The translations under genes were made by a program, and so were the position numbers. From Simmondsia chinensis (lineage: Eukaryota > Streptophyta > Magnoliopsida > Caryophyllales > Simmondsiaceae), in contig JAGTTD010000007.1 in assembly GCA_018398585.1 (NCBI GenBank), positions 7,013,320 through 7,077,319 on the forward strand: DNA of 64,000 bases, given 5' to 3'. Below, in pieces: positions 40,015 through 50,354 of the stretch. The number at the start of each line of letters is the position of its first letter. The stretch's first letter is position 1. Under the pieces are notes generated by a model. The model was not told the DNA's origin. It saw only the letters and a list, made by a program, of their open reading frames with translations, and did not search any database.

Positions 40015-41838
40015 CTAGGAATTAATAGATAGCTCTTCACTGGCCCTAAGTTGGGGATCGTCCCCACTTGAGAGTCTTCTTTTTTTTGAAGACTCCTTAG
40101 GGGTCTCCTCCTCCGGCGGGTCAAGATCTTCCTCTGGGTCTTCTTCCATGTTGGCTTGATCATTTCCTATGTTCTCTACCCTGAGGTCTTTATCCAGGTC
40201 CATGTTAAGAGGCATTAAATTTACGGTGTTATCTTTGGGTTCATTTTCATTTTCATATTCCTCTTCTCTGATCGGTCCTAGTACAATCTTCGTTATTGAG
40301 TTTTCATCTTCTTTGGAGCTGCGTACCTGGTGGAAGGGATCAATTTTGCCCTTCCCTTTTCTATCCACACTGCCCCCCTTTGAGCCCCTGTTAACGTCCG
40401 ATGTCTTTTCCCCTGAACTCTCTTGAAAGCTTGGTTCTCTCAAAACTATGTTCGGTCCGCCCCTCGAATTTCTGGGTTTTGGTCCCCGTTTTTCAAGTCT
40501 TGGCCTTTTTTTGGGGTGGACATGGATCCACCTTTCTTTGGTCGTGGTATTCTCCGTGTCATCCTCTCTAGGTTCGCTTAAGGGAATTCCCTCCCGGAAT
40601 CGTTCAACGACAATGTGCATTTTAGTTGTTTTATTATAGTTTGGGCAGTTTTCGATACCATGGTTTTCAATACCGCATAGGGCACACACTTCGTACAGTC
40701 CCTCGTAGGTGAGAGGGAAGGCTTTTTCAGTATGCGTTCCCCTAACTGTAATCTTTCCAGGTAGGGTTTTGGTTACATTAATTTCCACGCATGCCCTAGC
40801 AGATTTTCCTTTTAGTCTGGGCTCCGTCAATCCATCAAGCCTGATTGGAGGCCCGATGGGTTCCAGTAGCCTGGTTAGAGTCTCGCAGTTCCAAAATTCA
40901 AGTGGAAGTCTTTGGACCTGGATCCATTGTGCGACCACCTCAATTTCAGATTCAAAGGGGTCAAACATTTCTTGCCATTGTAGCAGCATGAAATTTAGAG
41001 AGTAGACAAACCATGGTCTTCCTCCCCAAACAAAGTTCTTATCATTTTCATTAGAAAATTTAATTAAGATCCAACTATTTCCTAGTTCAACATAATCAAC
41101 CCGGCCTCTTACCTTGTCCCAATCACTACGGTTTTTGGCTCTATTGGCATTTAGGGGAATAGAGTCTCCCCATACTTTCCCTAACAGCCAAAGCGCCCTC
41201 ATTTCCTCAATACTATGGTAGTCCCTTATACCTAGGTCATCATTTGGTCCGACATTGGGATGTCTAGAATTACCTCCCATAGAACTATTAAGGCCTCCGT
41301 CCCCATCACTAAGAGGGGGACCGTGACCCTTATTATGACTTGGGTGTTGTAGTGCAAATTTGTAACTGGGGGCTGCTGGGTTTCGGTTGGGAGGACCATG
41401 ATTTGGACCTCCAGTGGAATCGTGTGGCTCAGGGTGTCCGACAGGAGGAAGGTCACCGGGAAAACTACCCATTGACTTGAGTAGTGTGTCATTTTGGTGT
41501 TGTTTAGGTTGCATGTGTGGAGTGGGGCTAAAAGACTTAGACAATGGAGAGAGTGAAGGGAGAGAGGGTGTGGATTTAGTGGGATAACCTACCCAACCAT
41601 CAACCCTTATAAAGGCCCTGGCCTTCTCCTTCCAACAAAGAAAGAATTCCAAAAATTGGATCAGATTTTCCATAATTAGGGCAACCAAGAGAAGCAAAGT
41701 CTTCCAGCAGAAGAAAATAAAGGAAATTTGGGGAAAAAACTTATAGCTGGTGGGCATGCACAGAAAAAAGGGGCGGCACCTCCTTGGATTTCCACTCTTG
41801 GGCTTCCTCTTCTGATCTTCCACTGCTTCTTCTTCCAT
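40015..41838 (-). CDS. LINE ORF1 protein (DUF4283-like plus CCHC knuckle)
   Basis: ORF1 proteins of plant L1 elements bind the element RNA. The frame is open for up to 607 codons. It has a Ser/Pro-rich N-terminus, then a DUF4283-like segment (GNSWILIKFSNENDKNFVWG, then RPWFVYSLNFMLLQWQEMFD), WIQVQRLPLEFWN, and a knuckle-like CALCGIENHGIENC. The charged tail ends ELSINS. The true start may be an inner Met such as that of MENLIQFLEFFLCW, because the first codons overlap the leader. No stop interrupts it, which makes it the best-preserved transposon frame here. Confidence 0.85.
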   Translation of the reverse strand: MEEEAVEDQKRKPKSGNPRRCRPFFLCMPTSYKFFPQISFIFFCWKTLLLLVALIMENLIQFLEFFLCWKEKARAFIRVDGWVGYPTKSTPSLPSLSPLSKSFSPTPHMQPKQHQNDTLLKSMGSFPGDLPPVGHPEPHDSTGGPNHGPPNRNPAAPSYKFALQHPSHNKGHGPPLSDGDGGLNSSMGGNSRHPNVGPNDDLGIRDYHSIEEMRALWLLGKVWGDSIPLNANRAKNRSDWDKVRGRVDYVELGNSWILIKFSNENDKNFVWGGRPWFVYSLNFMLLQWQEMFDPFESEIEVVAQWIQVQRLPLEFWNCETLTRLLEPIGPPIRLDGLTEPRLKGKSARACVEINVTKTLPGKITVRGTHTEKAFPLTYEGLYEVCALCGIENHGIENCPNYNKTTKMHIVVERFREGIPLSEPREDDTENTTTKERWIHVHPKKRPRLEKRGPKPRNSRGGPNIVLREPSFQESSGEKTSDVNRGSKGGSVDRKGKGKIDPFHQVRSSKEDENSITKIVLGPIREEEYENENEPKDNTVNLMPLNMDLDKDLRVENIGNDQANMEEDPEEDLDPPEEETPKESSKKRRLSSGDDPQLRASEELSINS

Positions 41839-42265
41839 CTTGAGTAAGGATCTAGCACTTCAGATCTGGGCGTGCATGTGTAATTGGTCATAGGAGTGAG
41901 TTTACTTTGTTTTGATAGGGTGAAATCAGTCCTAAATCTCTCAGATCTGGACAATGATTTGGGGGAAAGGGGAGATCTGGAAAAGACCTTTCCCTTTTGA
42001 CGTTTTTTTTTTGGGGGGGGGGGGGGGGTGGATTGTGATTTAGACGAGGATTTTCGGGGGGAAGGGGCCATTGGGCGATCGGCACCTCGGCCGCCATTAA
42101 AAGAGGTGCTCGAGTGCTTGTGTGTATGCTTCAGAGGGATGAGCGGGCGCAGAGCTTTGGACAGCGGCAGAGCTTTGGAAGGGAGCAGGGAACTGTGCGT
42201 GGTTTAGGGCGTAAGGTGAGAGAAATGAGAATTTCTCTCTCCTCCATCCGATTATGGCCATGAGT

Positions 42266-42283
42266 TGACATGAATTTAATGAT
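42266..42283. repeat. LINE target-site duplication, right copy
   Basis: An exact match to 35593-35610. Confidence 0.92.
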
Positions 42284-42469
42284 ACACACATATACCTTCG
42301 CATATGAACAATTAATTTCTTGTAATAAAAAGGTTCACAACCAAAATCAACTGAATAACAGTTTTCCATTAAACAAAACACGTAAATTCAAATTCTTGCC
42401 CAATGCAGGTACAAATGAACAAAACTTTTAAAGGCAAAATTCTACCACTAAATACTAAGCTAACATCTC

Positions 42470-42610
42470 CTACTCCTCTGGATATATAATCCAAGTCGAG
42501 AGTGGAGTTACGGGAACAACCAAACCTACAGCATTAATGACAGCTGCCCCTTTTGACCACCCCCCTAGAGCATACAGCAGGAGGGATGCACCGGTTAAAG
42601 CCCAACTCAT
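42470..42610 (-). other. Unrecognised 46-codon frame, hydrophobic
   Basis: The - strand reads MSWALTGASLLLYALGG, then WSKGAAVINAVGLVVPVTPL, then STWIIYPEE and TAG. Two hydrophobic stretches separated by a short charged turn resemble a pair of membrane segments. I do not recognise the family. Lower-quality copia gag sequence lies just upstream, so this may be retroelement internal DNA read by chance, or an exon fragment. There is no clear splice signal or neighbour to support a gene. Confidence 0.15.
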
Positions 42611-42699
42611 AGATTTTCAATAGCCCCTTCAAATGTGGTAAACTTGTTTTCCTTTAAGGAGACTGCTTGAGACTATATATCACCCTTTTTCACTTGCAA

Positions 42700-43110
42700 A
42701 CTTTCCCTTCCAAATACTATCGAGAAGGAAATCCGCCTTGAGCCTTCACTCGGAGTTCTTTCTTTTCTTTCTTCTTCAGTCAGACTAGTGACTTCTTGCA
42801 ACGTCCCTGACCATCAGGTACAACTTCCATCATATAACCCCTTGATTAGCTTAACCTAAGTCCTCACACCAGAAACCTGGTGGACTCTCAACTGTGCATA
42901 ACTCAACTAAGTGAGATATCAACATACTTTCACCAAAATGGCTTAGCAGTATTTGCAGGAAGTGCAGCTAAGTTCTTAGTGTAGTCACCTTTTCCAATGG
43001 CCTAGTTATTCTTGCAAAAGAAACACTTTTCTTTTTCCCGACTTCCTTATGGACTTGGTTGCTACATTAGCAACCTTCCCTTTTCTTTTCTTTCCAGTAG
43101 GTCCCTTGTT
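42700..43110 (-). pseudogene. Degraded copia gag fragment
   Basis: Reading leftward, a basic tract (GKKRKGKVANVA-like) is followed by a CCHC knuckle with CFFCK...GHWK split by frameshifts (42985-43040), then an AALPA-like tail. Stops are abundant. It was probably part of the same element as the LTR at 46041-48035, but the connection is not provable. Confidence 0.4.
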
Positions 43111-43858
43111 GGAAACTAAGTCCAACTAGTTTTTCAGTCTAAGTAATTTAATGAGTACATTATGCATTAGTAATCAAGTGAAGTTCACCAGTCGTATCCA
43201 TTTCAAAATATTGTAAATGCAAACATTCGTGTAACTATCTAACAATAGTTATGCATAATGAAGTGATATCTATTCTTTTATTTTAGCATACACAATAAGT
43301 TAGATATCCACCAAACTGTACTATTATGCATACAATGATGACCCAAACACACCACTCCTTACTCCCCGGTAGCGGGGTGGCACGAAGCTTGTGCATGTGA
43401 GAACTATTCTCAATTAATATGTTTTCTTGTAACTCTTACTAAACAAGATTAACTCACCACTTTACCTTAGTCTCTAACATAACACAACAGAGCTCCTCAG
43501 AGAGGCTAACGCATCACGCTAGTCAAGAGTAAACTATTACCTAAACCTCCATATAAATACACGTAATACTCCACAGCAGCGTCATCGCATCGCTTCTTTG
43601 CACTTTGGTTTATCCCAAAAGAAGTCTAACCCTGTAATCTGCAAACCGACATCCTCCGCGGGGATGTCTATCAATCTACTATACTGCTAGACCGAGGTTA
43701 CAACAATTGAAAACTCGCTCCCACTTGATTTTTAAAACTAGTGGTTTTTTAATTAACTTGCATTTACAACTTGGACTATCTCATAGTCCCCTTTAGAATC
43801 TTATTCTAAAAATTAACTAACAAAATTAATTATTTATTTTTTTATAAAAAAAGTGCCA
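43111..43858. other. Unrecognised retroelement-derived DNA
   Basis: No gene. The stretch opens TGTTGGAAACTAAGTCC, like an LTR terminus, but no matching end was found. 43360-43400 has the GC hairpin-like CCCCGGTAGCGGGG. It ends in AT-rich repeats into which a LINE tail inserted. Confidence 0.3.
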
Positions 43859-44596
43859 TGGGAGATAATATATAGACAGTTCGGAGCCGGGTTCACCATT
43901 CTTCATTTTGGAAGGCGAACATCAAATGTAGAGATCATTGGGTTAACATTCATGGGAACGCGGAGGAGGCAGCTCGGGCCTTCCAAATTGGCCGTGAGAA
44001 CCAGAGGGCTTCAGCTCACGACTTTTAAGCGCAAATGAGAGTCCGAGGCCGTATTTGGTATTCTCTTTGTTTATAGAAGGCGATTTCTTCCGGTCTTGTG
44101 ACGCAAGATAGGCTGCATAGGATTGGTTGGTCTTTTACAAGCCATTGTGCTCTATGCGAGATGCCTTGTGAATCCATTGACCATATTTTCTTTCATTGTG
44201 ATTTTTATTTCAGATTTTGATGAAAGTGGATGTCCAATTCCAGATTCCCCAAGGAGAGAGCTTGGATATATCTTGGAGTGGTTTGGGACTCAAGTTCGTA
44301 ATAGACTTAGATATAGTGTTATGAAACGTATTGTATTAGCGGTTATAGTTTACAATATTTGGTGCGAATAAAACAGGAGAATTTTCCAAAATTGTAAGAG
44401 AAAGGAGGAAGAACTATGTCGAGTTATTGTATCCCAGGTTCGGTGCCAATTTAACTTTTTGTTTAGGGATTAGGTCTTAGAGTTGGTTTTTGGTTGATTT
44501 AATAGGGTGGGGTTTTTTCTTTGGTTTTTGTTGGTTTCTTGCAATTGAGGTTCAGTAAAATATCAATTCTTGCCATTTGAAAAAAAAAAAAAAAAA
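43859..44596 (+). pseudogene. 5'-truncated L1-type LINE tail with poly-A
   Basis: It reads the zf-RVT end of ORF2 (TQDRLHRIGWSFTSHCALCE, then ESIDHIFFHCDF, 44102-44205), followed by a 3' UTR and a poly-A run at 44580-44596. Possible target duplication: AGTGCCAT before and AGTACCAT after (one mismatch). 5' truncation is the normal outcome of LINE insertion. It landed inside the TTAGAATCTCATTCTAAAA repeat. Confidence 0.75.
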
Positions 44597-44609
44597 TAGT
44601 ACCATAATT

Positions 44610-45690
44610 TAGATTATCTAGTACTCTACTTTTAGAATCCCATTCTAAAAATAATAGAAACTAATTTTTACTCAAAAACAATGTCGTCTTTCATCACATA
44701 ATCTATTTTCAAATCTTATTTTAAAATTAAATTAATTAATAAAAATTAATTTTAATATTTAAAAGAGGGTCAATTTACATCTTAGATTATCTTATAATCT
44801 ATTTTAAAATCTCATTCTAAAATTAAATTAATTAAAAAGAATTAATTTTTTAAAAAAAATAGTAGCGACTTAGAACATAGACCATCCCATAATCTATTTT
44901 AAAATCTTATTCTAAAACTAAATTAATTGAAATAAATTAATAATATTGACTTGGACTATTTCATAGTCTATTTTAGAATCTCATTCTAAAATTAAATTAA
45001 TTAATAAAAATTAATTTTAATTAAAATAATATTGTCTTACAATTTAGATTATCTCATAATCTATTTTTAGAATCTCATTCTAAAATTAAATTAATTAATA
45101 AAAATTAGTTTTTAATTATTATGTAAACCGGTACTGACGTCTACATGTCCCAAAAATTTTTTTTTAAATTTGCTGATGTCAGCGGCGACATCGTCAGATT
45201 ATTTTATTTTATGTTTTTAAAAATTAAAATATTTAATTCAAAATTAATTGAATCTAATCTCATTAGATCAATTTTATCCAATTTTGTACAAATAATTGGA
45301 TCTAATCTCATTAGATTAACTTTATCCAATTTTGTAAAACTTAATTAAATCTCATCCCATTAGACCAATTTTATCCAATTTTAAAAATCATGATTAAATA
45401 TGCACAATCTCATCATGCATATAATATGAATGTAATTTCATGAATTGACAAATTCGAATTAACAAATAATTCATTAACGATTTAAATAATTTAAATTGTT
45501 ACCTTAAACTATCTAATTAACCATTAATTAATTAATTAATTAACGATTTGAACAATTTAAATCATCACTTTAAACTATCTAATTAACTATTAATTCATAA
45601 ACGACTCAAACAATTTAAATCATTACTTTAAACAGTCTAATTAACTATTAATTCATAAACGATTTAAACAATTTAAATAGTTACTTGAAA
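44610..45690. repeat. Three adjacent families of AT-rich tandem repeats
   Basis: 44610-45120: about five units of roughly 100 bases built on ATCTCATAATCTATTTTAGA and ATCTCATTCTAAAATTAAAT; the unit also occurs at 43770-43830, left of the LINE tail. 45240-45390: about three units of roughly 55 bases with ATTGGATCTAATCTCATTAG and TTTTATCCAATTTTG. 45470-45690: about four units of roughly 60 bases with CATAAACGATTTAAACAATT and ACTATCTAATTAACTATTAA. All are non-coding. Confidence 0.75.
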
Positions 45691-46040
45691 TAATCTTTCC
45701 TTCTTAATAAAATCTCTATTTTATTAAATCGTAAGTCTATTTATTTCTATCTTAGTATACCTATTCTTGTATATTATGAATGTAATCAGAGGCTGGCTTT
45801 GATACCAATTATTAGAAAAAAATAACTCCGGTTATTAATTAATTTAACTCTAATGCCAATTGTTGGGTTCATAGTTCTCAACTGTGGTCACAACAAAGGG
45901 CACCTATCAGAGCACTCAGCGTAGGAGACTCTCCTCGCTACCTAAGCCCCCGATTGGAGAGTCACGCTTCGTGACACCTCACATGCAAGAGGTCCTGGAA
46001 ATAGGGTTATCTTTATAGATCCCTTTGCTCTAATACTAGT
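45691..46040 (-). other. Primer-binding-site-like sequences beside a 2-kb LTR
   Basis: In the - sense, 46040-46027 reads ACTAGTATTAGAGC, a mutated form of the copia site TGGTATCAGAGC, directly after the LTR end. A second, better match (TTGGTATCAAAGCC) lies at 45795-45809. Two sites 230 bases apart suggest a duplicated or rearranged 5' end. No gag follows in frame. Confidence 0.45.
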
Positions 46041-48035
46041 TGTTGGGACGAATTTAAAAAATTCTCCCTAATTTAACTAAATTAATGCAGCAGAAGGGTT
46101 TAGATATCTAATTCTAAACCTAGGGGTTGAATTAAAATTTGTAACTTAAATCTACATATCTAAATTAGAATTTAGATCTATATGCCTCTACTCTAATTCA
46201 TTTATAACAAAGACATGAAACTAAAACATGCATAATAAACAAAACTGTAAATAAATAGAAAAGCAAAAACTAAAATAGAAAGAAAGAAAACATACCTAAA
46301 ATTACTCCAAAATAAGAAAACAAGAAAGAATAATAATCTTCAGAATATACCCTGATAATCGAGACCCAGTGATCTTCTACGCAATGACCTCGAATTGCTC
46401 AGAGAGTGGGCTCCGAAAAATATTAAAACTAGGACAGAAAAAATTTCAACGAAAATTTTTCTTCCCAATTAAGGTCCCTGAAAGTCAAAACTTTCTAGAC
46501 CCCTAAATTTAAAACTAATACCAAACCTTTGAAATAGGTACCTCTATTTATAGTAGGTTACCGAAGCAAAAAACAAACAATTCGTTGATGTGAGATTCGC
46601 AGTTAACAAACAAAATGCGTTGTTTTATACAAAGCAAGTTTAAAACATAGCGTATCAACCCAGGTCAAAAGCCACGTCCTTGGTCTACTATTCGTGTGCA
46701 ACGTGTTATATCTTTATTCGTCTGCATAAGCAGATGCGTGTAACCACTGGGACGTGTCACGCGCTGGTTCGTTCGATCTGAAGCACACGGATTGCGACCT
46801 ATTAAACGCGATTTTTCTTTTTTTTTTTGGCTTTATTTCCTACATGTAAAAATTTATCTTATAAATTTAATTTTCAAAATTATTTTATTTATAATTTATA
46901 ATTTTTATTCATCTTATGAATAATGTTTGACAAAATTAAATTTACTTATCTCATTAATAAAGTAATTCATCTCATGAATTCTATAATATTTTTCGATAGC
47001 AATAAATACAGGGGCTTGCGTAAGGACCTCAGGGACAATTTAAATCTAGCTTCAAATGGGTTAAAAAACCATCTCATGATATAATTTAATTACCATTTAA
47101 TGAGATTTAATTCTACTATATAAATCTCACTGCACTCCAGACTTAAACCATTTATTCGATATTTCTCTAATAGACTGTATTGATGACAACAACCCCTAGA
47201 TGTCCATGACGAAGAATAAGTATAACTACTACCATTATCCTTTTTACAGCTTCTCCATTAGTTACCGGCTAGCCCTTTACTGAATAATTCATTTATTCTT
47301 GAATGTATTCATAATATAAATTCCAAATGTCAAACACTTGGAATACTTTGGCCAAAGATTCCAAACTATTCAAAAATTTACGAATCAACTAAGGGGACAT
47401 TCGTACCTCATAAGAGATTGTAAATTCCATAATGAATACCTGATCCTTGTCACACTTCACGCCGCTACCCAGTGTACGTAGGAATTCAGTCATACATTTA
47501 GACCTCACTTATAGTACACAAATTAACTAACGCTCCATGCACAAGTTCTGAATACTCTCTGGATTTAGAGCCGTCGTTCAAATAGTACAATATGAATCAC
47601 TAATCTTCGATTATAGTCCAGACACAAGCAACTCACATGATCCAACTCAGTGTGTCAATCTTATTAAACACACCAACCTAACACTTTTTGATCTCTATCT
47701 AAATGACAAGACAAGTCATCTAAAGTGTTAAGCCATGGTCTTAGCAGACAAGTAGCCCAAGCTCATCATCGACCATGAGTTATTCAAATAACATTCCATA
47801 CCATTTGTTCCAAGTCTATATGTGGCTTAATCTCATTATCCACTTAGAACAAACATGTAAAATATAATATGAGGACTCTGTCCATCTTATGGACGATACT
47901 TAAAAGAAAATCACATACAGTATAAATACTCACTTACACAAATTTAACAAGAAAATGACTGAAACTTTAATTTTATTTATTAATTAAAATAATATATCCA
48001 GACTAAATCTGGATTTCAGGACACTATTCCTAACA
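46041..48035 (-). repeat. Long LTR (about 2.0 kb) of a copia-like element
   Basis: It is bounded by TGTTGGGA (left) and TCCTAACA (right), which are near-inverted repeats with TG...CA ends. In the element's sense it starts TGTTAGGAATAGTGTCC, a common plant LTR opening. The primer-binding-like site lies at its 3' side. No matching partner LTR and no target duplication are visible (CTAGT versus CCGCA), so this is the 5' LTR of an element whose remainder is deleted or scattered to the left. Confidence 0.65.
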
Positions 48036-48394
48036 CCGCACGCCACACACCGGATTTAAATATCGAATACCTAATTGTTTTAGGGGTCTTTTAGCCGTGT
48101 CTCCAATATATATACATTAACTATACATGAGACGTATTTGAGTTACCGAGTTACAACTCGATTGGTCCTTTTTCGCACACGTGGTCGGGTTTCTCAAAGT
48201 AGTCTTCAATTATGCCTCGGTTATGCTTGATTTTGCTGCTTTTTAATCTTTGCTTGCCCCATTGCATTCCAAACTCAAATGTACCTAAACTACAACAGAA
48301 CACACATTTAAAAGCTGAATATGTCGCATGAATAAAGAATAAAATATGTAAATATAAGGCACAACACATCCCAACACCTATACCTCTGTAGTAG
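48036..48394. other. Short spacer, nothing recognised
   Basis: Mixed composition with no coherent reading frame or repeat end, followed by the start of a copia RNase H remnant. Confidence 0.3.
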
Positions 48395-48883
48395 TCTATG
48401 CTGATGCTAACTGAGGCGATTGTCTTGACACTCCCTAATCAACAACCAGTTATGCTATATTTTTCGGCTCCAACCTCATCTCCTAGCGGGCAAAGAAACA
48501 AGAAACGATCTCTAAGTCCTCCACCGAGTCGGAATATCGTGTGGTTGCTTAAGCTATTGCAGAAAGTGACTGGGTTCATTACATCATGCATGACTGTGGC
48601 CTTCGCCACTCTGGACCAGTTATCATCTACTGTGCCAATGTCGCTGCCTCTTATCTTGCCGCCAACCCCATTTCAAATGATTGTAGTAACATATAGATGT
48701 TGATTTCCATTATGTTGAGGAAAAAGTCCTCAAGGTTGACCTTCAAGTTTGGTACACTTCTACTACTTGCCAAATTGCTGACATCTTCACAAAGGGTCTT
48801 GTTGCTGACCCCTCCCACTTCCTCAAAAGTAATCTTCACTTTGCTACCCCTCGTTCAAATTGTGGGGACCTATTAAAGGAGTG
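48395..48883 (+). pseudogene. Copia RNase H remnant
   Basis: The + strand, with frameshifts, reads YADAN, FFGSNLISWRAKKQETISKS, STESEYRVVA, IYCANVAASYLAANPISNDC, and finally an ADIFTKGL-like tail. This is the 3' end of pol of a copia family different from A-C. The purine tract ATTAAAGGAG precedes the LTR. Confidence 0.8.
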
Positions 48884-49020
48884 TATTAGTGAAGTCTTCT
48901 TAGGTCTTGTCTATTATCTTTACTACCTCTCTTCTCTTTTATATAGACTAGAGGTATTAGTATCTTTTTCATTCTACATTATGCTCTATATATAGGGAGG
49001 GCAATAGAGTTTATTTATTA

Positions 49021-49120
49021 AGCAGTAATGCATCGAATCCCATTAGAACTCCAAAGTTAAGCATGCTTGGGCAAGAGTAGTACCAGGATGGGTGATCTCC
49101 TGGGAAGTCCTCATGTTGCC
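49021..49120 (+). pseudogene. 5S rRNA-like sequence, 5'-truncated
   Basis: GAATCCCATTAGAACTCCAA, AGTTAAGCATGCTTGGGCAA, GAGTAGTACCAGGATGGGTG and ATCTCCTGGGAAGTCCTCAT follow plant 5S rRNA, with about ten changes. The first dozen bases of 5S are missing. The internal pol III control region (A box, intermediate element, C box) is almost intact. It stands alone rather than in an array and runs into a SINE body 30 bases on, so it is a retroposed or chimeric copy rather than a working rRNA gene. Confidence 0.85.
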
Positions 49121-49152
49121 AACTTTATAAGATTGGGGTCCTCCGAAATAGC

Positions 49153-49275
49153 CTCTCGGTAGGGTTACACCCTAAAGGGGTAAGGCTGCGTACATTCCCC
49201 CTCCCCCCAAGACCCTACTTAGGCGGGAGCCCTTGAGGCACTAGGTCTTCTGTTGTTGTTGTTATTGTTGTTGTG
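49153..49275 (+). mobile_element. SINE body directly after the 5S-like sequence
   Basis: AATAGCCTCTCGGTAGGGTT, AAAGGGGTAAGGCTGCGTAC, CCCCCAAGACCCTACTTAGG, GGAGCCCTTGAGGCACTAGG, then a TTGTTGTTGTTATTGTTG tail. This is a plant Au/TS-like SINE with its typical tail. Its tRNA-like head is absent; the 5S-like sequence takes that place. Confidence 0.75.
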
Positions 49276-49282
49276 TATAAGA

Positions 49283-49830
49283 ATGGCACTGGGGCAGGTA
49301 AAACCCGTTACTCGCGGGTACCCACCCCTTTTGGAGCTGGTACAGGTATAAATAAGGGCAAGTAGTGGGTAAGGGTTTGGTGTACCCTCCCCAGGTATGG
49401 GGAAGTTATGGATATAGTGTTGTACCCGCCCCGTCCCACCCTACCTCATACCCACCATATCCGCTTCATTTTGTATATAGTTAACTTTTAAATCAAAACA
49501 TATGTGCTTAAATTCAATAACCTAATTTTCAATCAATGATATAAAAAAATATAAATGGATCTTTAAAAATAGTATTAATAACTAATATGAACACATACAT
49601 AATCGTTTTCTACACACACAAAAGGGTGGGTACGGGACAGATAATGCAACCCATTGGATACCCATGGGTAATAGGGCGGGTAAGGGCATAGATTTGTACC
49701 CACCGAGGTGGGTATGGGTATACACTTCATCCCCGTGTCAAGTAATTAATGCGAATATGGGTATGAATTTTAGTGACGAGTACAGGTGCAGAGGAGGAAC
49801 CCCCCATACACCTCCCGTCCTATTGCCATC
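49283..49830. mobile_element. hAT-like MITE rich in GGGTA words
   Basis: The left end ATGGCACTGGGGCAGG matches the reversed right end ATGGCAATAGGACGGG. The interior is packed with GGGTACCCAC, CCCATGGGTA and GTGGGTATGGG words, as in a well-known class of plant hAT MITEs. No transposase. The target duplication is unclear. Confidence 0.65.
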
Positions 49831-49902
49831 CCTATCTATGTATGGAGCCCTTAATTGTCCCATTTTCTCTTATTCAATATAGAATCATTCTTACTATTTC
49901 AC

Positions 49903-50354
49903 AAGCTAGACTCTCTATGCTCCAAATTGAGAAGAAAATACCAATAATAAATACTTCTTATTGTCCTATTATGTATTAGTATTTATGTAATTTATATCAT
50001 TAGTGAAGTCACTTGTCTCTCTGTCCATCCTTGCATCAGCTGGCCATAATGGTTTGCTTGAGCATCTTTGTTTACACATGACTGTTTACCTAATTTACGG
50101 ACAAACTCGCTGATTTAGTTAATGATGCATGTGCTTGTTACATGATAAAACCGACTTAATAGAAACCACCTCTCAAGTTTGTTATCAAGGACACCACTAT
50201 CAAAGTCTCTAACAACCAAACCTAAAGCTTGGATTAGTGACTTGGTTAAACACACTAGCTGAACTTAAGCTTAAGTCAATAATCTAAGATTTTGACAGCT
50301 ACATCTTGGAATTGATTCAACAAACCAAAGCTAGATCCACCAACACACGGAAAA
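49903..50354. other. Spacer before copia A
   Basis: No gene. 49975-50030 repeats LTR-like words (TGTATTAGTATTTATG, ATTAGTGAAGTCACTTGTC) that echo the LTR start at 48884, so it may be another LTR scrap. It ends in GAAAA, the copia A target site. Confidence 0.35.

Larger units (their letters stand above)
35611..42265 (-). mobile_element. Near-complete L1-type LINE with 18-base target duplication
   Basis: A 6.65-kb - strand element. Its 3' end is a short poly-A tail (poly-T at 35611-35623 on the + strand), its 5' end a GC-rich leader reaching about 42265, and both sides carry the same 18 bases. ORF1 (41838-40015) is open. ORF2 (39810-35642) has endonuclease, RT, zinc-knuckle and RNase H parts, but three in-frame stops and a frameshift. 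The long exact duplication and few lesions mean a fairly recent insertion. A G run of about 16 lies in the leader (42013-42028). The target was non-coding DNA beside an old copia scrap. Confidence 0.93.
48884..49902 (+). repeat. 3' LTR of that copia, filled with later insertions
   Basis: It starts TGTATTAGTGAAGTCTTC after the purine tract and ends about 49902 (ACTATTTCACA). TATATAGACT at about 48938 and TATATATAGGG at about 48993 look like TATA-type motifs. The 5S/SINE chimera (49021-49275) and a MITE (49283-49830) interrupt it. The right boundary is approximate. Confidence 0.5.

Noticed and set aside
49021..49120. A functional 5S rRNA gene
   Set aside because: The 5' end is missing, there are about ten substitutions, no tandem array and no terminator-like T run directly after it.
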